NCBI RefSeq assembly: GCF_007097385.1
Contig: NZ_VJZS01000018.1
Span: forward strand, 36,113-100,112
Length of the DNA stretch: 64,000 nt
Direction of reading: 5' to 3'
Origin: Flavobacterium sp. ZT3R18
GTDB lineage: Bacteria > Bacteroidota > Bacteroidia > Flavobacteriales > Flavobacteriaceae
Shown piece by piece: positions 23,044 through 35,200 of this stretch. The notes under the pieces are model-generated. The model did no database searches, was not told the DNA's origin, and was given only the letters and a program-made list of their open reading frames with translations. The position numbers and the translations under genes are program-made. How positions within the stretch are numbered: the stretch's first letter is position 1; every line of letters begins with the position of its first letter.

Positions 23044-26000
23044 ATGGATCACATCAACGACAAGATAGCTAAAGACTATTGGCTTAAAAAAAACAGTAGG
23101 ATTGTTCATTCTAAAGAAGGTTTTCCAGGAAGTTCTTCTATGGATTTTATTATAGTTGATGCCCGTGAACTTTCTTACTTCTACAAATTGACAGCGGAAA
23201 ATATCGTTGCAGAATTTACTGTTTTAATAGCACTTTATAACATGCTGCTTCAGCGGTATTTTGAAGATTGTAATGTTCTGTCTTCGAAATCATTTTCGTC
23301 TTCTCAAAAAATGCTGTTGTGTTATGAATTTCAATCGATTGGTCAAAAAACGATAAAGGAGTTTATACAGGAAACTAAAGAAGAAGTTCAAGAGGTTTAT
23401 AAGTATGCTCCTTATTATGGAGATGCTCTTATTGAACAAACGTCTGATGTAAATTATATTCAGTTTAATTATGGCGAGGATAATGAACTTCACGAGTTGT
23501 GTTATGGATTAACATGTCATATTGAAAAGCTTGAAAATAAAGATTTAAGAATTTCATTAAATTATTCTGAGAAGTTTATTGAAAGTTCTATTGTCTTACA
23601 CTTTTTAATTAATTTTAAAAAATGGCTAAAGGAATTAGAAGAAAATATTAATGTATCGATAACTAAGCTGCCTTTAATTTCCAAAGAGGAAGAGAGCGTC
23701 CTATTGAATACTTTTAATACTACAAAAAGCGACTACGATAGCACAATAACACTGGCTGAAATTGTAGAAAGACAAGTTCATAAAACACCTCAAAATATTG
23801 CGGTTGTCTGTAAGGAAACGTCACTTACTTATGAATCACTTAATGAACAGGCAAACCAGCTTTCCTATTATTTTATTAAAGAGCATGGTATTTGCGAAGG
23901 TGATTTTGTTGGGGTTAAAATGGAAAGAAGCGAAAAACTGCTTATAGCTATATTGGCTGTTTTAAAGGCGGGAGCTACTTATGTTCCAATAGATGTTAAT
24001 TATCCAGAAGAAAGAATTGCCTACATAGAAATAGACAGTAAGTCCAAGCTGGTTATTGATGTTGCAGTATACAGTGATTTTCAGGAAAACCAAGTTAAAT
24101 ACTCTAAAGAAAATCCATCATCCAACAGAAAATCAGGTGATCTGGCTTATATTATCTACACTTCGGGTACTACAGGTAATCCTAAAGGCGTGATGATAAC
24201 GCATCAAAATGCCGTAGCTTTAATTCATTGGGCACAAGAGGAATTCAATACGGAAAGTTTTGATATTGTTTATGTTGCTACATCACATTGTTTTGATCTC
24301 TCTGTATATGAGATGTTTTATCCGCTTTCTATTGGAAAAAAAATAAAAATATTAAATAATGCTTTAGAGATTGGGACAGAATTAGCCAAAGATCATAAGA
24401 TTTTATTGAATACAGTTCCTTCGAGTATTCGAAATATTTTAGAGGAAGGTTTTTCTCTTGAAAACGTTACTGTAATTAATCTTGCAGGAGAGCCCTTTCC
24501 GGTGGATATAGCTAAAAAGCTGTTACAAACCAATGCCGAAATCAGAAACTTATACGGTCCATCAGAAGATACAACTTATAGTACCTGTTACCAGTTGTCT
24601 TCAGAAAAGATATATCAGACCATTCCTATTGGTAAACCTATTACCAATACACAAGCTTATATTTTAGATGAAGAGTTGCAATTAGTGCCAGCGGGTATTA
24701 TGGGGAAATTATATCTTTCGGGAGATGGAATTGCCAAAGGTTATCTCAATCAGCCACAACTAACCTCAACAAAGTTTATAGAAAATCCTTTTGAAGAAGG
24801 GGAAAAGATGTATGATACAGGTGATTTGGCAAAATGGATGCCTGATGGAAATCTTGCCTTTTTAGGGAGAAAAGACCATCAAATAAAACTCAGAGGCTAT
24901 CGTATTGAACTTGGAGAAATAGAAAATGTTATGTTTTCGTTTTCTGAAAACATACTACAAGCAGTTGTTGCCGTTAAAAAGAATAAGGGCGAAGATGCTT
25001 TAGTGGGATATTATATAGAAAACTCCACCGTAGATAAAACACATTTAAGAGCTTACTTAGAAAAACAGCTCCCTGCTTACATGATTCCCTCATACTTCAT
25101 AAAAGTAGAGGCGGTTCCACTAACTCCTAACGGAAAAGTAAACAAGAACGCCTTTCCTGAAATAGTGGATACTACTATTGTTAAAAAAGAATATGTAGCA
25201 CCTGCCGATGCTGTAGAAAAAGTATTGGTTCAAATTTGGGAACAGACTCTGGGAATTTCGCCCATAGGTATGAACGATCATTTCTTTGAATTGGGAGGCC
25301 ATAGTCTAATGATTTTGCAAATTATTAATGCCATCTACAAAAATCTTCACAAGAGTGTCCCATATAAGGTGTTTTATACTAATCCTACTGTCAGTGATTT
25401 AAGAAAAGTATTGAAGAGTCAGGAGTATTTGCCAATCCCTTTGGCTTCCTATTCAGAATCGTACCCATTGACACATTCTCAAAACCGATTGTGGCTACTA
25501 AGCCAGCTGGAGGGAGGCAATGAAGCGTATCAAATTTCAGGAGCAGTAGCATTAAAAGGAACTGTTGATACCGTTAACTTTGTCAAAGCATTCAATCAAG
25601 TAGTTACGCATCACGAAATTCTGAGAACCTTTTTTAAGAAGGATGAAGAAGGAGAAGTAAAACAATATATTGTTCCAAATCAGGAATTTCATTTTACGAT
25701 AGAAACCAGGGATTTTTCCAATCACGAATCACCATATCATCATGTACAAGACTATATAGGAGAAAAGGAGAAACAAAGCTATAATCTGGCAGAAGCACCT
25801 TTATTCAGAGGTTCATTATTAAAGACTGCTACTGATAATTTTGTATTTTATTTGTCAATTCACCACATTATAAGTGACGGATGGTCGCTGAAAGTATTGA
25901 CTGCACAGGTTTTAGAATGCTACGATGTCTTACAGACAGGAGGTTCTATTATATTGTCTGAACATCCTGTTCAATTTAAAGATTATGCTGTATGGCTGCA

Positions 26001-29000
26001 AGAAGATCAGAAAAAAGAAAGCTATCAGGTTGCAAAAGAATTTTGGCTTAGACAATTTGAAGAAACAATACCGCTACTTCAATTGCCGGGTTATATTAAC
26101 CGTCCTATTGTAAAAACATACTGTGGAAGCCAGTTTCGTTATACTTTCTCAACAGAATTACTTACCGAATTAAAAAACCTTTCCAAGAGTTGTCAGGTAA
26201 CACTATTTACTGTGTTGATGACAGGAGTAAAAACGTTATTATCAAGATACAGCAATCAGGACGATATTATTATTGGAACTCCTATAGCCGGAAGGGAGCA
26301 TCCGGATTTGGAACATCAGATAGGTTTGTATATCAATACGCTGGCCATACGAACATTAGTAGACCAAAAGGAAGGGTTTTCGGCATTGCTTCAAAGAGAA
26401 GGTAAACAACTTTTAGAAGCCTACGAGCATCAGAATTTCCCATTTGATGCTTTGGTGGAGCAATTGAAAATTTCCAGAGATACTTCAAGATCACCTTTGT
26501 TTGATGTAATGGTGGTTTTACAAAATCAGCATCAATTATCGAGCTTTAAGAATAAAGTTTCTTCCGATATTGTGATGGAAGAGTTTGAAATCAACAGAAA
26601 TGTATCTCCGTTTGATATTGTATTTACTTTTACAGAAAAAGAATCATTCCACTTAGAAGTTCTTTACAATATAGATCTTTATACCTCCGAGTTTATTCAG
26701 GGAATATGTAAGCACCTGGAGAACCTATTCTATCAGGTAGTAAAAACCCCTGAAATGCTGCTGGAAGAAATAGATTTGGTTTCCGAAAGTGAAAAAGAAA
26801 CCTTATTACATACATTTAATAATACTGATGTAGTTTTTGATACGGAAAAAACCATAGTAGATTTGTTTTTGGAGCAAGTAGGGAAGACACCACAAAATAA
26901 GGTTGTCATAGCAGATGATCAGACCTTAAGTTATGCCGGATTAGACGAATTATCCAATAGATTAGCTAATTATCTTATTCAAAATTATCAGATCGTTCAG
27001 CATGATTTGGTAGCAGTTAAACTGGAGAGAGGAGAACGCCTGCTCATATCATTACTAGGAATCCTAAAAACGGGTGCTGCCTATGTTCCTATAGATATGA
27101 ACTATCCTGAAAACAGGATTAAGAATATCTTGGATGATGTTGCGGCCAAGGTAGTAATAGACGATACTTTTTTGGATGACTTTTATTGTCAAGAACAGTT
27201 ATCTACTATCCAACCGAAAATAAAAACCGAAAGTACGGATCTGGCTTATGTAATTTATACTTCCGGATCTACAGGAAAACCGAAAGGAGTGATGATTACG
27301 CATCAGAGTTTGGTCAACCTATGTTTTTGGCATAAAGAAACATATAGCGTTAATGAAACCAGCAGAGGAACTTTATTTTCCGGCGTTGCCTTTGATGCGT
27401 CCGTTTGGGAAATTTACCCGTATCTGATATCGGGAGCCACACTTTATCCGATTCAAAAAGAAGAAATACGTCTTCAGATACCAATGTTAGCGAGCTTTTT
27501 ACAAAAAAACGAAATAACGCATGCCTATCTGCCTTCCAAAATATGCCAGGATATCATGGCAGAAGAAGGGTTAGAATTAGCTACGGTGATCCTTACAGGA
27601 GGAGAAAACCTGAATTATTCTATAAACACTTCTTTACAAGTATATAATAACTACGGACCAACTGAAAATACAGTTGTAACGACTTATTATGATTGTAAGG
27701 AAGCTTTAAAAGAAAAGGTATCCATTGGAAAACCAATAGCGAATACCCAAGTTTACATCCTATCTGAAAACTTAAAATTACAACCGATTGGAGTTATTGG
27801 AGAATTGTGTATTTCGGGAATCGGACTTTCAAAAGGTTATTTGCACCAACCTGAACTCACGACAGAAAAATTTATTAAAAACCCATTTACGGCAGAAGGA
27901 AAACTATATAAAACCGGAGATTTAGCCCGATGGTTGCCTGATGGGAATCTTGAATTCATAGTGAGAAAAGACAATCAGGTAAAAATACGAGGAAACAGAG
28001 TTGAATTGGCAGAGATTGAACATGTTATTCGGGAATATGACACTTCGATATCCAATGTACTGGTTCTCGTAAAAGAAGTGAACCATGAGCAAGTCATTGT
28101 AGCTTATTATAAAGCGTCGGCTTCTATAGATAAAAAATCACTGAGAAATTACTTAAAGGAACAGTTGGCGGATTATATGGTGCCAGGTTATTATATCGCG
28201 CTCGAAAAATTACCATTGAATGCCAACGGTAAAGTAGATATTACAAATCTGCCAGTCATTTCCGAAGCAGATGTTCTGAAAAAAGAATATGTGGCGCCAA
28301 GTAACGAAACAGAAGCTAAAATTGCAGTAATCTGGCAGGAACTTTTAGGACATCAGACCATAGGTGTTACTGATGATTTCTTTGAGCTTGGCGGGCATAG
28401 CCTGCTGCTAACGAAATTATTAAGCGAATACCAAAAAATATTTAAAATTTCGGTTGACCTTAAAACACTCTATGCCAACACCAATCTGAAAAGCCATGCC
28501 GTTTTTTTAAATGATTCGAAAGAAGAAGTACATGAGATTGAAAAAGCAGCTTCACAGAAATACTATGATTTATCTCCTTCCCAAATCCGATATTGGTTAC
28601 TGTATAAAATCCAGGGAAAATCCAGAGAATTCAATATATACAGCACACTGGAATTACCGGATAATTTAAATGTCACTGCTTTTGAAACAGCATTTAATGT
28701 CCTTTTGGAGCGTCATGAGATTTTAAGGAGCGTATTTGTGGATGAGGCTGGTATTCCTAAACAAAAGGTATTGTCTCATTTGCTGATGTCCATTCCGTGC
28801 TTCGAATCGGAATCAGACAGTAAAAGGGAAGTGTTTGAACATGAGTTTGATCTTGAAGCGTATCCCTTGTTTAAAATAGCCATTTTAAAAGAAGACTCAA
28901 CTCATAGATTGTATTTTAACATACACCACAGTATAAGCGACGGTTGGTCTATGGGAGTTATATCCAGAGATTTAATGGACATCTATAATGCCACAATAAC

Positions 29001-31737
29001 AGGGAAGACTGCTGAACTTCCGGAATTGTCAATACAGTATAAAGATTATGCACAATGGCAAAATAAACTGTTGCAATCGCCAGAAGTAAGTGTTCAGGAA
29101 AATTATTGGAAAGAACAGTTCACCGGGCCATTGCCGTATTTGCAATTACCGTCGGATTATGCCGCTAAATTAAAAACGAACTACGGAACTTCTTCTTCCT
29201 ATACCTTTTACATTACGGAAGAGCAGAAGAAAAAAATAGAAGAATTATCTTGGAAAAAAGGGACGAGTGTCTTTGCAGTTTTTGTTGCGACGCTAAAAAT
29301 ACTATTGTATAGACTAACTTCAGAAGAAGATATTATTATAGGGATTCCAGTGGCCAACCGAAATCATTATCAATTAAAAGATTTGGTAGGTTGCTTTATA
29401 AACACGCTCATGCTGCGTGATAAAATAAGTGAAAATGAATCCTTTCAGACATGGTTACAACACGTTAATGAAACATTAATAAACGCTTTAGCACATCAAA
29501 ACTATCCTTTTGAGCAGTTATTAGAACTGATTGATATCCCTTACAATGACAATCGTTTTCCTCTAAGCCCGGTGTTTATAAATATGGTTGATTTTGATAC
29601 AAAAGCACTGGAAATAATAGCTGACTTTAATTCAAATCACGAAGTGTTGGAAGCAACACCAAAATTTGATGTGGAATGCTATATAAAAAGTTTCGTAAAT
29701 GGATATAGTATCAACTGTGTATATGATCATGAGCTCTTTAAAAAAGAAACCATCCAATATTGGATAAACGCCTATTTATCAATCATTGATCAGGTAATAG
29801 AGAATTACGAAAAACCGTTACACACTATAAAAATATTTGAAGATTTTATTTATCAGGAAGAAGATTTAAAACCGACTAATGATTTTGAATATTTTGAGGC
29901 GGTCGAAATTCAACAAAGTATAGCTCAACGATTTGAAAAACAAGTAGATCGATTTCCAAATGATACGGCAGTATCTGCCAATCAAACTGTACTTAGCTAT
30001 ACGATGCTTAATAATTGTGCCAATCATTTAGCGCGACAAATTAATGAAAAAGCCAATCAGGAGACACAACGAATAGCCCTGCTTTTAAATCACAATGAAA
30101 CTTGTGTAATAGGAATGCTGGGAGTACTTAAAGCTGGATATGCTTATGTACCTATAGATGCGAACAATCCTTTGAGCAGAATTCGGTACATTATTGAAGA
30201 CTCAGGATGTAACCTACTGGTCTGTAATGTTACCACTGTAGAAAAAGTCCAACAGTTACAACAGGAATTACCGCAATTATCAATTATAAAGCTATCTGAA
30301 AACTATATTCTTCCAGAAATTTCAAATCCGGAGAATAGTGTAAGTGCCGCAGCAGAGGCTTATGTCTTGTATACTTCAGGGTCTACGGGCATGCCAAAAG
30401 GGGTTTTGCAAAATCAAAGAAATGTACTTCATTTTATAAGAGTATATACTAATAATGTTCACATTGCAATAAATGATAATTTAAGTGTTTTCTCCACTTA
30501 TACATTTGATGCTTCTGTAAAAGATATTTATGGTGCTATTTTAAACGGCGCTACAGTTAGTATCTATGATATGCTTGAAAATGGGCTTGACCAACTTTCA
30601 GAATGGCTGTTCATTCAAAATATTACGATTATACATATGGTGCCAACCATCTACAGGAATTTTTTAAAAGGACTGGAAGAAGGCGAAGTGTTACCTACGG
30701 TAAGATTAATTGATTTAGGCGGAGAATCATGTCATAAGCCAGATTTGGATTTATTTAAAAAACATTTCCTTGAAGGAGCTTTTTTAGTAAACGATTATGG
30801 GCCAACCGAATCTACTATTGTAACTCAAAAATTCTTAAAACACACGTCTCAATTAACGAGAAACAATATGCCTTTAGGTAAAGCAGTAGAGGAAACGGGC
30901 ATTTTCTTATTGGATGAAAACAATCAACTGAAAGGTGTTTATCAAACGGGAGAAATTGCTTTCAAAAGCGACTACCTTTCATTGGGATACCTAAACAGGC
31001 AAGAACTAACAGAGAACGTCTTTATAACCGATCCGTTGACAGGAGAAGGAAGAGTTTATAGATCCGGAGATATCGGAAAAATGCTCCCTACTGGGGAAAT
31101 TGAATTCATGCAACGCAAAGACTCTCAGGTAAAAATCAACGGATTACGAATAGAGCTGTCAGAAATAGAGTATCAATTAGAGCAAATTGAGCCTATAAAG
31201 GAGGCGGTGGTTTTGCTTAAAGAATTACAGGAAAACAGTTATATAACTGCATATATCCGGGTAACTGAAAGTTTAGAAGCAACTAAAATAAAAATGCTTT
31301 TAGGACAAATATTACCCAAATATATGATCCCGACGATCTATATAACCCTGGGAGAGTTTCCGTTGACCCGAACTGGTAAAATAGAGAGAAAAGCGTTGCC
31401 AAACCCTATGGTTTCAGATTTAAAAACGGTGCCCTATGTAGCTCCTAAAAACGAGATAGAAAGTAAATTGGTTGCTATTTGGGCAGAAGTTCTGAAATTG
31501 GATCTTGAGATAGTAGGAACTGAAGATAATTTCTTTGAATTGGGAGGGAACAGCTTGCAGGCAGTTGTTTTGATTAATAAAATAAACAAGACTTATAATA
31601 CTGTGTTTTCTATAGCAAACCTATACGAGACCTTAAACATACGAGGTTTATCAGCATTGTTGAACTTCTCAATACTTCAAAATCAGGAATTCAATACGAT
31701 ACTTCAGGAACAAGATCAAGACGAAATCGTTTTGTAA
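23044..31737 (+). CDS. NRPS1: partial C, then A-T-C-A-T-C-A-T
   Basis: 2897 residues, three complete elongation sets. Residues 1-225 resemble only the C-terminal half of a condensation domain (no HHxxxDG), consistent with a starter protein; there is no docking domain. A1 has YTSGTTGNPKG near 370, with T1 FFELGGHSL near 746. C2 has HHIISDG near 939, A2 has YTSGSTGKPKG near 1404 and T2 is near 1778. C3 has HHSISDG near 1960, A3 is near 2442 and T3 FFELGGNSL is near 2829. Specificity codes by eye against GrsA: A1 DLYNNALTYK (like Ala codes of the DLFNNALTYK type), A2 DAWYLGNVVK (like Leu DAWFLGNVVK), A3 DAKHDGDIVK (not recognised). No epimerisation or thioesterase domain is present. Transcription probably starts in the leader near 22200, far upstream. 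Confidence 0.93.
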   Translation: MDHINDKIAKDYWLKKNSRIVHSKEGFPGSSSMDFIIVDARELSYFYKLTAENIVAEFTVLIALYNMLLQRYFEDCNVLSSKSFSSSQKMLLCYEFQSIGQKTIKEFIQETKEEVQEVYKYAPYYGDALIEQTSDVNYIQFNYGEDNELHELCYGLTCHIEKLENKDLRISLNYSEKFIESSIVLHFLINFKKWLKELEENINVSITKLPLISKEEESVLLNTFNTTKSDYDSTITLAEIVERQVHKTPQNIAVVCKETSLTYESLNEQANQLSYYFIKEHGICEGDFVGVKMERSEKLLIAILAVLKAGATYVPIDVNYPEERIAYIEIDSKSKLVIDVAVYSDFQENQVKYSKENPSSNRKSGDLAYIIYTSGTTGNPKGVMITHQNAVALIHWAQEEFNTESFDIVYVATSHCFDLSVYEMFYPLSIGKKIKILNNALEIGTELAKDHKILLNTVPSSIRNILEEGFSLENVTVINLAGEPFPVDIAKKLLQTNAEIRNLYGPSEDTTYSTCYQLSSEKIYQTIPIGKPITNTQAYILDEELQLVPAGIMGKLYLSGDGIAKGYLNQPQLTSTKFIENPFEEGEKMYDTGDLAKWMPDGNLAFLGRKDHQIKLRGYRIELGEIENVMFSFSENILQAVVAVKKNKGEDALVGYYIENSTVDKTHLRAYLEKQLPAYMIPSYFIKVEAVPLTPNGKVNKNAFPEIVDTTIVKKEYVAPADAVEKVLVQIWEQTLGISPIGMNDHFFELGGHSLMILQIINAIYKNLHKSVPYKVFYTNPTVSDLRKVLKSQEYLPIPLASYSESYPLTHSQNRLWLLSQLEGGNEAYQISGAVALKGTVDTVNFVKAFNQVVTHHEILRTFFKKDEEGEVKQYIVPNQEFHFTIETRDFSNHESPYHHVQDYIGEKEKQSYNLAEAPLFRGSLLKTATDNFVFYLSIHHIISDGWSLKVLTAQVLECYDVLQTGGSIILSEHPVQFKDYAVWLQEDQKKESYQVAKEFWLRQFEETIPLLQLPGYINRPIVKTYCGSQFRYTFSTELLTELKNLSKSCQVTLFTVLMTGVKTLLSRYSNQDDIIIGTPIAGREHPDLEHQIGLYINTLAIRTLVDQKEGFSALLQREGKQLLEAYEHQNFPFDALVEQLKISRDTSRSPLFDVMVVLQNQHQLSSFKNKVSSDIVMEEFEINRNVSPFDIVFTFTEKESFHLEVLYNIDLYTSEFIQGICKHLENLFYQVVKTPEMLLEEIDLVSESEKETLLHTFNNTDVVFDTEKTIVDLFLEQVGKTPQNKVVIADDQTLSYAGLDELSNRLANYLIQNYQIVQHDLVAVKLERGERLLISLLGILKTGAAYVPIDMNYPENRIKNILDDVAAKVVIDDTFLDDFYCQEQLSTIQPKIKTESTDLAYVIYTSGSTGKPKGVMITHQSLVNLCFWHKETYSVNETSRGTLFSGVAFDASVWEIYPYLISGATLYPIQKEEIRLQIPMLASFLQKNEITHAYLPSKICQDIMAEEGLELATVILTGGENLNYSINTSLQVYNNYGPTENTVVTTYYDCKEALKEKVSIGKPIANTQVYILSENLKLQPIGVIGELCISGIGLSKGYLHQPELTTEKFIKNPFTAEGKLYKTGDLARWLPDGNLEFIVRKDNQVKIRGNRVELAEIEHVIREYDTSISNVLVLVKEVNHEQVIVAYYKASASIDKKSLRNYLKEQLADYMVPGYYIALEKLPLNANGKVDITNLPVISEADVLKKEYVAPSNETEAKIAVIWQELLGHQTIGVTDDFFELGGHSLLLTKLLSEYQKIFKISVDLKTLYANTNLKSHAVFLNDSKEEVHEIEKAASQKYYDLSPSQIRYWLLYKIQGKSREFNIYSTLELPDNLNVTAFETAFNVLLERHEILRSVFVDEAGIPKQKVLSHLLMSIPCFESESDSKREVFEHEFDLEAYPLFKIAILKEDSTHRLYFNIHHSISDGWSMGVISRDLMDIYNATITGKTAELPELSIQYKDYAQWQNKLLQSPEVSVQENYWKEQFTGPLPYLQLPSDYAAKLKTNYGTSSSYTFYITEEQKKKIEELSWKKGTSVFAVFVATLKILLYRLTSEEDIIIGIPVANRNHYQLKDLVGCFINTLMLRDKISENESFQTWLQHVNETLINALAHQNYPFEQLLELIDIPYNDNRFPLSPVFINMVDFDTKALEIIADFNSNHEVLEATPKFDVECYIKSFVNGYSINCVYDHELFKKETIQYWINAYLSIIDQVIENYEKPLHTIKIFEDFIYQEEDLKPTNDFEYFEAVEIQQSIAQRFEKQVDRFPNDTAVSANQTVLSYTMLNNCANHLARQINEKANQETQRIALLLNHNETCVIGMLGVLKAGYAYVPIDANNPLSRIRYIIEDSGCNLLVCNVTTVEKVQQLQQELPQLSIIKLSENYILPEISNPENSVSAAAEAYVLYTSGSTGMPKGVLQNQRNVLHFIRVYTNNVHIAINDNLSVFSTYTFDASVKDIYGAILNGATVSIYDMLENGLDQLSEWLFIQNITIIHMVPTIYRNFLKGLEEGEVLPTVRLIDLGGESCHKPDLDLFKKHFLEGAFLVNDYGPTESTIVTQKFLKHTSQLTRNNMPLGKAVEETGIFLLDENNQLKGVYQTGEIAFKSDYLSLGYLNRQELTENVFITDPLTGEGRVYRSGDIGKMLPTGEIEFMQRKDSQVKINGLRIELSEIEYQLEQIEPIKEAVVLLKELQENSYITAYIRVTESLEATKIKMLLGQILPKYMIPTIYITLGEFPLTRTGKIERKALPNPMVSDLKTVPYVAPKNEIESKLVAIWAEVLKLDLEIVGTEDNFFELGGNSLQAVVLINKINKTYNTVFSIANLYETLNIRGLSALLNFSILQNQEFNTILQEQDQDEIVL

Positions 31738-31762
31738 AGGTTTTTAAAAAAATGAAGATTCA

Positions 31763-31987
31763 ATGTTTTTATAGCTTTTAAAGGAATCAAATATTTTAAA
31801 TATAATCTGTATGGCTATTCGATTCATTGTTAGCGGCTTATGAGCTAGGCTAAAAAGTCCGTAAATTATACATCAAAAGTCCGTAATTTTTGTAGGAATG
31901 TTGCTGATATTTTTGCGCAAAATATTTTATGGCTAAATGCTGAAAAATAACTTTCAAAATCGAATTCTCGTAACTGAGGATAGCGAA
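31763..31987 (+). promoter_or_regulatory. NRPS leader copy 2 with paired GTCCGTAA boxes
   Basis: This lies in the 464-base gap between NRPS1 and NRPS2 and is similar to 22119-22346. Boxes are AAAAGTCCGTAAATTA at 31853 and AAAAGTCCGTAATTTTT at 31875, 22 bases apart, again paired. It may give NRPS2 and the genes after it their own promoter. It lacks the MITE-like insert of copy 1. Confidence 0.5.
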
Positions 31988-32025
31988 GCTATTTTTTAAA
32001 ATTTATATTTTATTATATATTGAGA

Positions 32026-32165
32026 GCAGTTTACAATGGTTGGTGTTTTATATATGTTGAATCTCGTTAAGAGAAAAAAGTTTACGAAGTGCTTGTTTAT
32101 CAATTTTTTTAGCATTAGTTAAGGAATATCGTAGATGGAAAGAAAGGAAGATGATCGAGAAAATA
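32026..32165 (+). pseudogene. NusG-paralog remnant, second copy
   Basis: In one frame this reads GWCFIYVESR, stop, EKKVYEVL, close to the canonical NGN motif (YV-x-SR-x-EKKV). After a frame change it reads LVKEYRRWKERKMIE. Only the N-terminal third remains. DNA of the last part matches 22617-22650 closely (TGGAAAGAAAGGAAGATGAT). It is too short and interrupted to be functional. Confidence 0.7.
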
Positions 32166-32201
32166 AAATGAAAGACAATACTAGATTTAAACTTTTTTTT
32201 T

Positions 32202-35200
32202 ATGAAAAATGAAATTATAAATAAACTTATTTCTTTGGGAGTTCAGCTGAAAATAACTGATGGTAATCTTAAAGTAAATGCGCCTAAAGGATTGTTAACA
32301 AAAGAGTTATTAGATGAGATTAAAGAACACAAGGCGTATTTAATCAATTTGATATCTTCCAGCACATCTATACCTAAAACTGAGGTAAAGGAAAGCTATG
32401 CTTTAACGCCAACACAATACTTCATGTGGTTTACTCATGAATATCTTGGAGGAAACAGGGCGTATAATATTACAGCAACATTGAAGCTGAAGGGAAAACT
32501 TAATAGTACACTTCTGGAAAATGCATTTCGACAAGTTATAGCACGACACGAATCACTCAGAACCATTTTTAGAAAAAATGAAAGAGAAGAAATACAACAG
32601 CATATCCTAACGAAGGAAGAAACAGAGTTTAAGCTATTAACTGTAACGTTGCAGCATTTTTCTGTTGAGCAACTTCACAATCAAATTACACAAGAATACC
32701 AAAAAGCTTTTGATTTAGAAAAAGACCTTTTGTTAAGAGCTACCTTATTAAAGAGAAATGAAGAAGAGCACATTCTGTTATTTGTACTTCACCATATTAT
32801 AGGAGATGGTTGGTCATTGCAAATATTAACCAGAGAGGTAATGATGGTTTATAATAGTTTAGCCAGTGAGGATGAAATAAAATTATCTGAATTATCTATA
32901 CAATACAAAGACTATAGCGAATGGCTTAATGAAAAGCTTATAAGTCCAGAATATAATAACAAATTACAATACTGGAAGCAACAGTTTGAAACAAAATCTC
33001 CCGTGCTGGATTTGATTTCGGGAAAACGTCCAGCTATGAAAACCTATAAGGGAAGTGTACAAAATTATGAATTTTCAAAACAGTTTTTAGATCAGTTAAA
33101 CACATTTGCTAAAGAACAACAAATGACCTTGTTTATGCTGTTGTTTGGAGGTCTTAATGGATTATTTTCCAAATATACAGGTCAAACAGATATAACACTT
33201 GGTACTACTGTTGCCGGAAGAGAGCATGCTGATCTTGAGCATCAAATAGGTTTATATTCGAATGCTTTACCGATACGAACGCAATTTGAAAAAGGAGACA
33301 GCTTCCTACATCTGATGCAAAAACAAAAGCAGACACTCATAAAAGCTTATGAAAACAAAGAGTACCCTTTTACTGCGCTTGTAAATCACTTATCTCTGCC
33401 TAAGGACCAAAGCAGATCAGCATTGTTTGATATCATGGTGTTATTACAAAATCACCGGAGATTGGAAATCAATGATCAAAAAGGAATACAAGGAGTTGTT
33501 GCTTCCGAATACAATGAAATAGAACGAGGAGTAAGTCAATTAGATATCAGTTTTGTATTTGTAGAAAAAGAAGAAGGATTATCCTTAAGTCTGGAATATA
33601 ATACGGATATCTATGAAGAAAGCTTTATTATTAATCTTTTTCACCACTTTGAAGTATTTGTAAAAGCAGGTTTACAAAAACCTGATCGTATCTTAAATTC
33701 TATTGAAATTGTAACTCCGGCAGAAAAAAACAAACTTCTTAATGAATTTAATCAAGTTCTTACACCTTATGAACCTTCTTTGACGGTTGTAAGCCTTATA
33801 AAATCAATTGCTGAGGAAAACCCGAATAAAACAGCACTGATCCATCAAGGAGAAAAAATAAGCTATGCACTTTTAGAAGAATACAGTAATAAATTGGCAA
33901 ATCATCTTGAGCGTCAATTTAATGTTATCAAAGGTGACTTTATCGGAATAGAGTTGGAAAGGAGTTCGTGGGCCATCATAACTATCATGGCCGTATTAAA
34001 AACGGGAGCGGTTTACGTGCCCATAGATCCTACTTATCCTGAAGCAAGAAAAAACTATATTCAGCAAGACATCGGATGCAAGCTGATTGTCACTGGTGAA
34101 GTATTGGAAGAATTTAAAAATTATTTCCATGACTATCCTGGAAAATATGTATCAGTAATAACTCAAAAAGATTTAGCGTATGTAATATATACTTCTGGAT
34201 CTACAGGAAATCCTAAAGGAGTTCAAATAACACATGCCTCTTTTGCAGACTATGTGGTAACCTTTAAAGATTACTTTCACTTAACATCACAAGACAGTGT
34301 AGTACAGCAAGCTAGCATTTCTTTTGACACCTCTGTAGAAGAAATATTTCCTATTCTTACCAGTGGAGGAACGTTAGTATTACATGAAGGGAAGGGTGAT
34401 TTTGAAACATTATTCCGCCTTTGTGAACACCATAAAATAACGGTTTTAAGTAGCAATCCATATGCATTGCAATACTTAAATCATGTATATGACCAGTACG
34501 ATCTTAAAATAAGAATCCTGATTAGTGGTGGAGACATTTTACAACCAGATTATATAAATAACTTATGGGACAAAATGTCGGTGTACAACACTTATGGGCC
34601 TACAGAAAGTACTGTGTGTGTTACGTACCATCAAATAACGAATAAAGAAACGACTATCCCAATTGGAAAACCTATACCCAACAGACAAGTATATATTGTT
34701 GAGCCAGATTCTACTCAATTAGCTCCTGTCGGAATTGTTGGCGAACTCTGCATCTCCGGAAAAGGACTATCGGTGGGCTACTTAAATCAGCCTGAACTCA
34801 CCAAGGAGAAATTTGTACAAAATCCTTTTAATCCTGATACACTAATGTATCGTACAGGAGATTTAGCATGTTGGTTACCTGATGGTAATATTGAATATAG
34901 AGGTAGAATAGACCATCAGATTAAAATACGGGGTTTTAGGATAGAGTTAGGAGAGATAGAGGCTGTTTTGTTGAAATATTCAACGAATTTAAAACAAGCG
35001 ATAGTTGATGTAAAAGAAGCAAAAGGCGAAAAAGTATTAGTTGCCTATTATGTATCCGAAACAGAAACAGAAAAGGCATCAATTCGTACTTATCTTCAAG
35101 GAAAATTACCAGAATATATGGTTCCTAGTTTCTATGTAGCATTAGAGAATTTACCCTTAACCTCTAATGGTAAGATAGATCGGAAAGCCTTGCCAGTTAT

